A DNA stretch of 64,000 nt from Datura wrightii (Eukaryota; Streptophyta; Magnoliopsida; Solanales; Solanaceae): contig JASDFA010000004.1 of NCBI GenBank assembly GCA_035772735.1, positions 20,859,501 through 20,923,500 on the forward strand, given 5' to 3'. The notes below the pieces were generated by a model. The model was given only the letters and a program-made list of their open reading frames with translations, ran no database searches and was not told where the DNA came from. Of this stretch, positions 11,640 through 21,968 are shown piece by piece. Positions within the stretch are counted from its first letter, which is position 1, and each line of letters starts with the position of its first letter. Position numbers and translations under genes: made by a program.

Positions 11640-12978
11640 AAAAAAGAACTATTTTCCTTCTCCTTCTCCTTCTTCTTCTTTTTTCTTCCTTCTTATTTAT
11701 TTTTTTTTAATTTATTAATTTTTTCTTTGTAAATTAAAATTTTAAATTCCATTATTGATGATTTTTTTTCAAAAAAAAATAACAATTCCCCTTCTCTTTC
11801 TCTTTCTTTATGTCTTCCTTCTTCTTTATTTCTCCAATTTATTAAAAAAATTTATAAATTAAAATCTCGAGATCTGTCTTTGATGAAATTTTAAACTTTA
11901 AAGTTGAAATTTGATTTTCGAAAAATTAAAGTAATTTCAGATTGGATATGATTTAAAAAATTTGAGAACATCTTAAGAAGTTTACATCTCAATTTTAGGA
12001 TGATTTGGTGTAGATTTGATGTGATTTTGAATAAAATTTTACATGGCACCGTCTTTCTTTGACTATGTGTTCGATATAAGTTTACCTCATATAACAAGAA
12101 GAATATGGAATCTCAAAAATGTGCAATATATTTCTCTATCAAACAACTTATTTTCAAACTAAATTCCTAAATATTGATTTCATGATTTAATTTATTATGT
12201 GTATTTGACATCGGTACTAATTAGATTATACCCTTTTTTGGTAAATAATTAATATCATGCTCGAAAGGTGGTTACCAGAAAGGTTTGGATTTACAATGAT
12301 TTTTAGTTATCCAATAGCTGATGGAATTTCTCCCTCTATAGATTTCATGACATGTTTTAAAAGATTAAAGAAAAATTATTTGCATATTTGTACAAAGTTG
12401 GTCCACTTGCTTTCATAAAAAAAGATCTATTTTTAAAGGATCGAATCCAATGGATTCATTGGCTTTCTTTAGTTTCATATCTGAAAATTTATTTTTCTTA
12501 TTGAATATATTGCTAAATTGAACCGCAAAATTTGTTGTTTTATAAACTAATAAAGTTGATAGATTTATATTAAAAATAAATAAAAATTAATTTCAAGAAA
12601 TTGAAGTAAAAAATTGTTGAGACTAGACAAAAATTAAAGTTATTTTGATTTATGGGTCCACCCATAAATATAAAAGTTAATATTTTTATAAGAGATTTTA
12701 ATTTTTGCATATAAATTTCTAGTTTTTTTTTCTTCTCTACTTTCTATTTAGGATAAAATTTTGCAATTTCTTCTTCCTCTTTCTTTCTTCTTTTTTTAGA
12801 ATTTTATTGGTGTTTTCCCTGAATATCAGCTGCCATTAAAATCGTTCTCTAGAGGTGATGTTTGAAGTTGTTGGTTATTTATTTTGGTGATTGCAAATTT
12901 GCAAAATAAGATGTTGGTTTATCAAATGTTTCATCTGGGTTTTTTCCTACACAGTGAATATGCAGTGGTTTGAAAATG
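11640..12978. other. AT-rich spacer, nothing recognised
   Basis: Pyrimidine-rich stretches (11650-11830, 12725-12800) alternate with AT-rich sequence. I see no coding region or transposon end in it. Confidence 0.5.
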
Positions 12979-13674
12979 TTTCATCTTTCAAAGCATACAT
13001 CTGGGTTGTGATAGCGTACAAAGCATCTTTCACATTCATGTGTTTGCAAGGATTTTTGGGTTGAAGCAATCAATACAACTGTTATTTGGTCAACAGATCT
13101 CCATCCAAACTACTGAGTTCAAAACTCCTTTTGAGGTATGATCCGATTTGCTTGCTGAATATTTAAATTTGAGAATATTTTGTTGTGCTGCTTATGCTCA
13201 TGTGAGGGATGCAAAACTTGAGTCGAGAGCAAATAAGTGCATATTTCTAGTATGCAACTGGAGTTAAAGGTTAGAGGTTGTGGTGCACAAAATCAAAACA
13301 CTCCAGGATAAGTTATTAGTTGAGTGTGACATTCAATGAATGTACCTCGCTGGATAGTCAGGGGAAGAAGACAATAGCAGAAACATATCATGGTGTTGGC
13401 GACCGCATAGAGCTAGAAGTTGAATCTGCACTAGCTCAAACCAGTAGTTCAAATGTAGGATAATTGGAGGAGGTTTAAAACCGTAACCAAGATGATAACT
13501 GTTGATGCACCAAGAAGGTTTGCAGACATAGTTGATAAGAATCTTCTTGGATATGCAAATCATGTGGAATTTGCTTTGTTAGTTATAGAAACCATTGATT
13601 TGCTTGAGTCGAATAACTATAAAAAAGCTATTTCAAGTTATATGATAAAAATAGATTTAATTAACTATCCTTAG
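12979..13674 (+). pseudogene. Ty1/copia integrase C-terminal fragment
   Basis: Conceptual translation across frames gives the C-terminal part of a copia integrase and the following linker: SSKTPFEV, then NLRIFCCAAYAHVRDAKLES and KCIFL, and later DAPRRFADIVDKNLLGYANH. Several stops and frame changes interrupt it. The homologous stretch ends at the same point (near the IDLINYP tail) in all three copies, so the element had been truncated before the region was duplicated. There is no reverse transcriptase domain. Confidence 0.8.
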
Positions 13675-14473
13675 ACATTTAAGACTAATATAATATAATC
13701 AAAGATGAATTTAAATTTACAATAAAAATTTAAAATCAAACTTCTAATATTTACAATTTTAATAGTATTTTTACTTATTATATATATTTTTCATGAAAAT
13801 ATTCAATTCAGTTTGAACTCATAATATTCAATCGGCTATAACGTGGCTCCTAGTCCCAAGATTCTAAACCCTTAGTAGTAATTTAATGATGTTGGATAAA
13901 CAACTATATTATTAATCTCATAAAAATAACTTCAAAAAAATATCTTATTTACAATTTTAGTCTGTCTTTGATTCCCTCTATTTCATTTTACTTGCTAGAC
14001 ATACTAAAAATAGTTATTTTTTAAAATATTTATTAGTTTCAAAATTCAAGAGATAATTGATCATGTTTTTTCAATTTTATCCTTAGTACTTAAAGTCAAT
14101 TTAAAATGTGAAAAAATTATTATTGTATGTATCAAAAAATTTAATAGAGTTATACTAGTCATATTATCATCTTTATTAATTTTTTATTAATCAGTGTGCA
14201 AATGTTATCCTAAAAATTAAAATAGAACAGATAAAGTAATATATAAACGTTTCCTACATATATACCTCACAGCAAATTAATTTGCTTTCTTATTCATCCG
14301 TTGAATTTGGACTTTGCTTATTTGGCGTGATAGGCCTTTAAACCATGCATGTAGGAAGTTTATTATTCCCCTACATGTTTTTTTCCTTTTTTTTTTAAAA
14401 TAAGTAAGACATGTGACGTGTTTCATGCTTTTCTTATTTATCACCTTTTTAGATTTCATGTGATGTGTTTGAG
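12979..14473 (+). repeat. First copy of the copia-fragment unit (inverted relative to the other two)
   Basis: The reverse complement matches 18672-20086 and most of 24390-25790. It contains the copia integrase fragment followed by AT-rich sequence with the marker block near 14277-14460. The left limit is ATCTTTCAAAG at 12979 and the right limit about 14473. It is in the same orientation as the left PHT1 arm but detached from it. Confidence 0.85.
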
Positions 14474-15019
14474 CAATTGCAAATAATATATTTTTTCAAC
14501 ATAGTGTAGCAAATGAAATGAATCCCGAAACATTGCACTAAAAATACATACGAGGAATCTTGAACACTTATTATCCTAATTTTCAAGAAGTTTTTTATTT
14601 GTAAAAACTGTCATATTTCGGGTAAACCAAATGACCAATCTAAGGCACACAATTTTACATTTTACTTGCGCTCAAAGTATTTTAAAAGATCTAAAGGGGT
14701 TATGTGCTTCCGCTGTTCTGATTAAATGAACCAAATATATATAACAAATCAGCAGGTTTAAGATGATACACAATTCACATGTTGAATATCTGAGATACAG
14801 TTTCCTTGAATCTTAGGGATAGCTAAAGTATGATGAATTTTCAAATCCTTGGGATAGCTAAGCGGCTAATATAAAATATTAGCACCGGAAATCTTAACAA
14901 CTTTTCAGTCTCACACTTGATCAATTCCAAGGAGATGATTGATAAAACATAATTAATGAAACTTTTACAAAGAATGTCATGTATTATAGACTGCTAACAG
15001 AAATATTAAATAAATATTT
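14474..15019. other. Unique intergenic spacer
   Basis: Sequence between the copia-fragment copy and the right transporter promoter. It contains two short near-identical stretches around GGGATAGCTAA (about 14815 and 14855). No gene is recognised. Confidence 0.5.
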
Positions 15020-15159
15020 AAAAGTTAAATTTTAATTTACTGTGATAAAATTAAAAAATTTATCTTTTACCTATTCCGATTTGGAGGTGTGAAGAAAAAA
15101 TCTAACGGATGGGTCATATATTTAGGAGGAAACGAAGAAGAGTCCTACAAGTGGGGAAG

Positions 15160-15201
15160 GAATATACCAATGAAGATCCCCCAAATAGTTGCGTATAAAT
15201 A
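15160..15201 (+). promoter_or_regulatory. Conserved core promoter of right PHT1 copy (P1BS-like site plus TATA box)
   Basis: GAATATAC at 15160-15167 fits the P1BS consensus GNATATNC. TATAAATA at 15194-15201 is a good TATA box. Spacing and both motifs are kept in the left arm. P1BS is the established site for PHR-type regulators of phosphate starvation genes. In AT-rich DNA such an 8-mer is not rare, so conservation and spacing are the main argument. Confidence 0.5.
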
Positions 15202-15375
15202 TTATACTTATTAGAGCTCTCTTAATTCCATTTAAGCCCTTTCTATCTTCTCCTTAATTAATTATTACTATAGTCTCTCTTTCTCACATCTATTTGCAGC
15301 AAAAGCAGATTCCTCCCCCTCTCTCTCTTACTTCTTTTTTCCATTGTGAAGCATGATATATATATATATATATAT

Positions 15376-15383
15376 GCATATGC
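15376..15383 (+). promoter_or_regulatory. Second P1BS-like site, right copy only
   Basis: GCATATGC fits GNATATNC and is a perfect palindrome. It lies next to a TA dinucleotide run downstream of the TATA box. The left arm has only a TA run here. Confidence 0.3.
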
Positions 15384-16099
15384 ATGCATTTGAGTCATGT
15401 GTGTACATCAAGATTATAAACGTTCTGTGATTCTTGAATTATCAATACTAGAGTATGATTCCTTAATATCATCTAGGATAATATTGATTTTTTTTTTCGC
15501 TTGGAAATCACCTTAATTGTTTTATTAGAGACCGATCAATGTTTTTGGAGGGGGGTTGAGGGGGCTCAGTATTTTATGATTTTGGCGGCGTCATGGGTGT
15601 GAATGAAGCTTTCCAATATGTTTATTTATCTTTTCGCGCGATTGAATTTTGACATGTTAAAATATGCTAAATCAAATTTGAACTGGTTAGGAATGCTATA
15701 TTTTTATGCACCCATGCTACATGCACATTTCATATTTTATTTTGGAATTAAATTATATAACACGACCTCACTTAAATAGACCTTCTGTTTGTTATAATTT
15801 TGGGCTAGATCCTATTGAATTTCTTCTCAATATGCATGGTCATACTTTTTGCCTTTGTTTTCCTGGTTTGTGTTGATTATCCCTTTAATTAGAGTAAACA
15901 ATTCCTTCTTTTTTTTTTGGTACAATACGTGTTAGCTATTTTTAATTGTGAATGCTGCTCATTTGGCAGATACAGTTTAAAAAATTTCATTAGTGTGTCA
16001 ATTAAAAATTGGATAGCTTATATGCTACATATATTTGTTTTGATGCACAGATATATTATTGTAGAAGAGGGGTGAGTGAAGGAAGATAAGAAGTAGGAA

Positions 16100-17720
16100 A
16101 TGGTGGGAGATATGAAGGTTTTGAATGCGCTTGATTCGGCCAAAACACAATGGTATCACTTTACAACAATCATAATCGCTGGCATGGGATTTTTCACTGA
16201 TGCCTATGATTTGTTTTGCATCTCTCTAGTCACTAAGTTTCTTGGCCGCATTTACTACCATGTTGATGGCTCTCCGAAGCCTGGTTCATTACCTCCCAAT
16301 GTCTCGGCTACTATCCATGGCGTCGCCTTCTGTGGTACCCTTGCGGGGCAACTCTTCTTTGGCTGGCTTGGTGACAAAATGGGCAGGAAGAAAGTCTATG
16401 GCATGACCCTTATGCTCATGTGTCTCTGTTTCGTTGCCTCTGGCCTTTCTTTTGGTAGGGAGCCTAAGACTATCTTGTCCATCCTTTGCTTCTTTCACTT
16501 TTGGCTTGGTTTTGGAATTGGTGGTGATTACCCACTTTCTACTACTATTATGTCCGAATACGCCACCAAAAAGACTAGGGGTGCCTTCATTGCTGCTGTT
16601 TTTGCTATGCAAGGATTTGGGATCCTTACAGGTGGTATTTTTGCCATCATTATCTCTGCTGCATTCCAGGCTAGTTTCAAGGCACCAATATATGAAGTGG
16701 ATGCGCTTGGTTCAACGGTTCCTCAAGCAGATTACGTGTTGAGGATAATATTGATGGTTGGGGCACTTCCTCCTCTTCTCACTTACTACTGGAGGATGAA
16801 GATGCCTGAAACTGCTCGTTACACTGCTCTTGTAGCCAAGAATGTTCGGCAAGCCACTGCAAATATGAAAAGGGTTATGCAGGTTGACATTGGGATAAAG
16901 CAAAAAGAGCCTGCAGTTTTTTTTTGCAAACTCCAGTAATGAATTTGGCTTGTTCACGAAACAGTTTGTTAGTCGGCATGGAATTCACTTGCTTGGCACA
17001 ACCAGCACGTGGTTTCTTCTCGAGATTGCATACTATAGCCAAAATTTATTCCAAAAGGACATCTTCAGTGCCATTGGATGGATTCCTGCTGCCAAGACTA
17101 TGAATGCATTTGAAGAGGTTTACAAAATTGCACGAGCGCAAACTCTTATCGCCCTCTGCATTACCGTTCCTGAATACTGGTTCACAGTGTTCCTCATTGA
17201 CAGGATTGGCAGGTTTACCATTCAATTGCTTGGTTTCTCAATGATGACAATGTTTATGTTTTATCTGGCCATTCCTTACAACCACTGGACACACCCTAGC
17301 AACCATATTGGGTTTGTGGTCCTGTATTCACTGACCTTCTTCTTTGCCAACTTCAGACCCAACGCCACCACATTTGTCATGTCAGATGAGATTTTTCCAA
17401 CTAGATTGCGCTCAACTTGCCATGGAATATCAGCTGCATGTGGAAAATTAGGGGCAATGGTGGGTGCATTTGGGTTCTTGTATTTGGCTCAGCCACAAGA
17501 CAAGACCAAGGCTGATGCAGGGTATCCTGCTGGAATTGGGGTGAGGAATTCACTCATTGTCCTTGGCGTAGTCAATCTTCTGGGAACATTTTTTAGTTTC
17601 TTGGTTCCAGAATCCAAGGGAAAGTCTCTGGAAGAGATGTCAAGGGTAAATGATTATTTAACAGAGACAGGAGCAGAAGTAGAGAATCATTCATCCGACA
17701 ATAAAATAGTTCATGTGTAA
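16100..17720 (+). pseudogene. PHT1-type phosphate:proton symporter, right copy, one frameshift
   Basis: Nearly full-length PHT1 (about 539 codons if the extra base is ignored; the family is about 520-540). ATG at 16100. Family landmarks are the TDAYD pair (D34, D37), GGDYPLSTTIMSE (141-153), a central hydrophilic loop, TWFLLEIAYYSQNLF and the NATTFVM segment. The frame breaks at a run of nine T (16917-16925): the first half ends at 16939 and the second half, in another frame, runs 16950-17720. The left copy has five T plus a diverged triplet here and stays in frame. Several normally invariant residues differ: Arg to His in FFHFWLGF (133), Asp to Glu in TWFLLE, Gly to Arg in NFRPN, and PAE to SDE. 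These argue for relaxed selection rather than only a sequencing slip. If expressed, only the first six or so membrane segments would be made. Confidence 0.9.
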
Positions 17721-18184
17721 AATTAGTTACTTGTTTCATATCTTTCCTTTTTATCTTTTATATGTTATGCAAAGGTTCCAACAAGTATAATAAGGCGTGT
17801 ATTCTTCCAACTATAGTTTCTTTAGTAATAGCTATTAGTTGTAGTGATTCTCTGTTTCAAGTATCTATGTCATTGCAACAATTTAGAGTTTCATATGTTA
17901 TATGTGTACTATGTTTTGTGTCATTATGTACTCCATAGTTGGAGTATATTGAATGAAGTATAGAAGTTTCTAATATTAGTATAAGACTCAATCTCCATCA
18001 GTGTAGGCATTTGATAAACAAAATCTGGAAAAGTTTATGATAATTGTTCAGAGCTAGAGAAGGTTGAAGGAGTTGGTACATGAATGCTAATTGTGCCTTT
18101 CTCAAGATCAGTCAGTAGGTACTCATCGTGAAACAGTGACGCAGCTAAGATTTTCATCAAGAGTGTCTTTAAATAAGTATAATA
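17721..18184 (+). other. 3' flank of right PHT1 copy
   Basis: Non-coding sequence homologous to about 3060-3520 on the other strand. It probably contains the former 3' UTR. No other gene is seen. Confidence 0.6.
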
Positions 18185-20086
18185 TTTTTTTATTTTGATT
18201 AATTAGTGCCCTGATTATATTTTATTTTATTTTTTTTAAATACTAATATATTTACTGTATTGAATCTTCAAACTGAACTAGTAAGGTATCTTAAATAGAG
18301 GAATAATCATACAATACAAATCATAATCCACACAAAAGAAAAAGGAAAAGGCAGTCACTCATGTCCAAGTCTTACTTGGAAAAAGCCACAGAATAGAGTT
18401 GATTCTTACTGCTTAGGCATGCTTTTCACGAATTATTCTTACTCTTCAATTGCAACTGTTTTACTTTTGTATATTGTGATTTGTACTGATAAAAAATATT
18501 GTAATATATGATTAAAGAGACTCACTGAAATTTTAGTTTTACATTAAAGTACTTCGGGGAGCATTTACAGTGAACCTTTTGTGTCGGCCAGGCAAACATC
18601 AAGTGGCACTGGGAGATATAATTGATATGCCCTAAATCCTATCTCTCATAAAAACAAATGAGAGAAAGGCATCAAACAAGTCATGAAATATAAAAAGGCG
18701 ATAAATAAGAAAAGCATAAAACTTATCACATGTCTTACTTTTTTTTTAAAAAAAAAGGGAAAAAACGTGCAGGGGAATAATAAACTTCCTACATGCATGG
18801 TTTAAAGATCTTTCATGCCAAATAAGCAAAGTCCAAATTCAATGGATGAATAAGAAAGCAAATTAATTTGCTTTGGGGTATATATGTAGGAAACTTTTAT
18901 ATACTACTTTATCTGTTCTATTAATTTTTTTGATACATACAATAATAATTCTTTTCACATTTTAGAATGACTTTAAGTTTTAAGGATAAAATTGAAAAAA
19001 TATGATCAATTATCTCTTGAATTTTGAAACTAACAAATATTTTTGAAAAATAAGTATTTTTAGTATATCTAGCAATTAAAATGAAGTGGAGGGAATAAAA
19101 GACAGACTAAAATTATAAATAAGATATTTTTTTGAAGTTATTTTTATGAGATTAATAATATAGTTTTTTATTCAAGATCGTTAAATTACTACTAAGGGTT
19201 TAGAATCCTGGGACCAGGAGCCATGTTATAGCCGGTTGAATATTAAGAGTTCAAGCTGAATTGAATATTTTCACGAAAAATATATATAATTAGTAAAAAT
19301 ACTATTAAAATTGTAAAAAAAATTAGAAGTTTGATTTTATAATTTTAATTTTAATTTTAAATTCATCTTTGATTATATTATATAAGTCTTAAATGTCTAA
19401 GGATAGTTAACTAAATCTATTTTTATCATATAACTAGAAATAGCTTCTTTATAGTTATTCGGCACAGGCCCATCAATGGTCTCTATAACGGACAAAGCAA
19501 ATTCCACAATATTTGCATATCCAAGAAGATTCTTATCAAGTACGTCTTCAAACCTTCTTGGTGTATCAACAGTTATCATCTTGATTACGGTTTTAAACCT
19601 CCTCCCCTTCCGCTACTTTTGAACTACTGGGTTGAGCTAGTGCAGATTCAACTTCTAGCTCTATGCGGTCGCCAACACCATGATCTTTTTCTACTATTGT
19701 CTTCTTCCCCTGACTATCCAGTGAGGCACATTCATCGAATGTCACAAATTACTAATAACTAATCCTGGAGTCTTTTGGTTTTGTGCACCACAACCTGTAA
19801 CCTTTAACTCCAGTTGCATACTAGAAATATGCACTTATTTGCTCTCGACTCAAGTTTTGCATCCCTCACATGAGCATAAGCAGCACAACAAAATATTCTC
19901 AAATTTAAATATTCAGCAGGCAAATCAGATCATACCTCAAAAGGAGTTTTGAACTCAGTAGTTTGGATGGAGATCTGTTGACCAAATAACAGTTGTATTG
20001 ATTGCTTCAACCCAAAAATCCTTGCAAACACATGAATGTGAAAGATGCTTTGTACGCTATCACAACCCAGATGTATGCTTTGAAAG
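18185..20086 (-). repeat. Second copy of the copia-fragment unit
   Basis: Direct repeat of 23941-25790 and inverted repeat of 12979-14473 (from about 18672 on). It contains 3'-flank sequence of PHT1, the marker block at about 18700-18880, and the copia integrase fragment at its end. It stops at 20086 where Tekay-related sequence begins. Confidence 0.88.
19397..20086 (-). pseudogene. Ty1/copia integrase C-terminal fragment, second copy
   Basis: Minus-strand relic with the same end points as the fragment at 12979-13674. The longest open stretch (19579-19397) contains DTPRRFEDVLDKNLLGYANI. It has many stops and no catalytic core. Confidence 0.78.
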
Positions 20087-21952
20087 ATCCTCATGGACAC
20101 TTCTCTGCTAATGCAGGCGCTAGCTGGTCAGTAGACCGTCTAACTGCGCCCTTTATCATCTAGCCATCTATTTTAGGCCATTAACTCTGGTAAGCTCCTA
20201 GAGCCTAGATCTGGCAACAACACATAAGTCTATTAACTTAATAACTGAAAATTGAGATAGTCTCTATGACTTTATACGTAATTCACACTTAACCTGCCCT
20301 TTCTCTTCTCTTTTTATTTTTGACAAGGGGTCCTGCAATGCAATTCGTACATACTTCCCAACACTAATATGCATCTATGTGATTGTAACCCCTATCAGCA
20401 GCTGCTCACAACATATTTATTACCTGCACAGATATATATTAATAAATACGTACAATACATACTGAATTCTGTGGTGATACCTAATCTCTGACACACCTTG
20501 CAAAATCTCATATTGTACATGATATACTGCTTCTATAGTCTAATAATACCTCCTGCCTTCTCTTAACATTTCATTGTATTGTCACCCCATTCAGAAAGTA
20601 ATAAACATAAACACTTTAGTGATCGTCTGCTGTTTGAAATCCCGCCACTCTTGCGATGTGGGTCGACGTTCGAATCTTGTAGCCTTACTAGGCATATATT
20701 GAGAGCCCATGACTGTTTGCTGGGCCTTATCTCTAGGCTACACTAGATTAGAATTGCTGTATCGGTAACTTCTTAACTTTTCCATAGCGGACATACTGCG
20801 GTGTTCTGAACCGCAATCTTATTGTCAGCTCAAAGCTTAATCCTTAATACGATATTTTATCAATCCGGGGTAGTTCTAATTTCCCCACAAGATCTGACAT
20901 TCCTACTTCTTTCCTTCATTTTACTTAAGCTGAACTCTGGGGTTCAAAATACCTGCTCTTCACTGTTAACAAGATTGTTGGTCCTGCATCAGTTCATTCT
21001 TCCCCTGGTTCGCAGTCAGACCTATCTGATTCACATGATCCCTCACCCTTTTGATATCACAACTGGATCATAACCACAATCTTACAGATATGTCTTGCTA
21101 TCTGTTAGCATATGTGGCGGACTTAGCCTTTTTCTGACTCGAAATTGACTATTACTAAGCATTCATTACTAACAAATCTTTTACCCCTGCTTCGGGTAAG
21201 CTAAATAGTCTTACTTTCTTTACTTCCTTGTTATCATAAGGGTCTGCACAGCTTACGTAATCATAGGAGCTCTTTATACTTCCTATTACTTACTAAGATC
21301 AATCAGCCCCTCTTTACTTACTGCATGATTTGGCAACCCCATCTCAAGTCTTATGCCCCTTTACTATACTGGCATCAAAAACCAAGAGGTGGGAATAGCC
21401 CTTTTCTTATTGCAATAAGTAAAAGCATTTAACTGTACCATATCCGAAAAGATGTATTTGGGATTCCTGCATTTCCCTCCCTTTTTCATACTTACCTGGT
21501 GGTCTGACCTTGTCTATAATCTTAATCAGATCTTATATAACTAATAAGTAAATCAACTCATATGTACATTACATTCTTGACTTCCTATTTTGACGTTATC
21601 AACATATACTGGGGATAGTACCGATAAAGGTATCATGCTGGGAGGTTTCGAGTACCTCCTCCTGCTACTGTAGTTATCATGTAACTGGCTGATGCCCTCT
21701 TCTGTTGCTATATATGATCTTCTGCCTGTGATATGGTAATGCTGATCTGCCTTTGTATCTGTAATCAAAGAATACGGTAAGTTTTTAGGGACTCAACCCT
21801 ATACTGTACCGCTCTAAAGCACGACTGACTGAGAAGGAAGGGTAACCATCCTATCATGCCTCGCAGCCTCCTGCCTATAATATGTGGTGCACAACACATC
21901 CATAGACAAGACTCTGCTTAGCACGACTTGCAGACTCCCTGGGACACGACCT

Positions 21953-21964
21953 GCTCTGATACCA
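21953..21964 (-). other. Primer-binding site, initiator tRNA-Met type
   Basis: Minus strand TGGTATCAGAGC, complementary to the 3' end of plant initiator tRNA-Met, four bases inside the LTR end. This fixes the element orientation. Confidence 0.9.
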
Positions 21965-21968
21965 AGTT

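Larger units (their letters stand above)
15020..18703 (+). repeat. Right arm of PHT1 inverted segmental duplication
   Basis: Plus-strand partner of 2528-8350: promoter, leader, PHT1 frame and 3' flank in the same order. It continues without a break into the second copy of the copia-fragment unit, so it shows the intact order of the duplicated segment. It lacks the solo LTR and the long TA array of the left arm. Confidence 0.9.

Noticed and set aside
13492..13674. Repeated ORF DAPRRFADIVDKNLLGYANH, present three times, as a novel conserved host protein
   Set aside because: In context it is the linker after a copia integrase. The repetition is explained by segmental duplication.
2528..18703. 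Inverted repeat as a pure assembly artefact
   Set aside because: The arms differ by many substitutions, distinct lesions, a solo LTR and a TA array, so they are real diverged copies, though the order of the pieces should still be checked with long reads.
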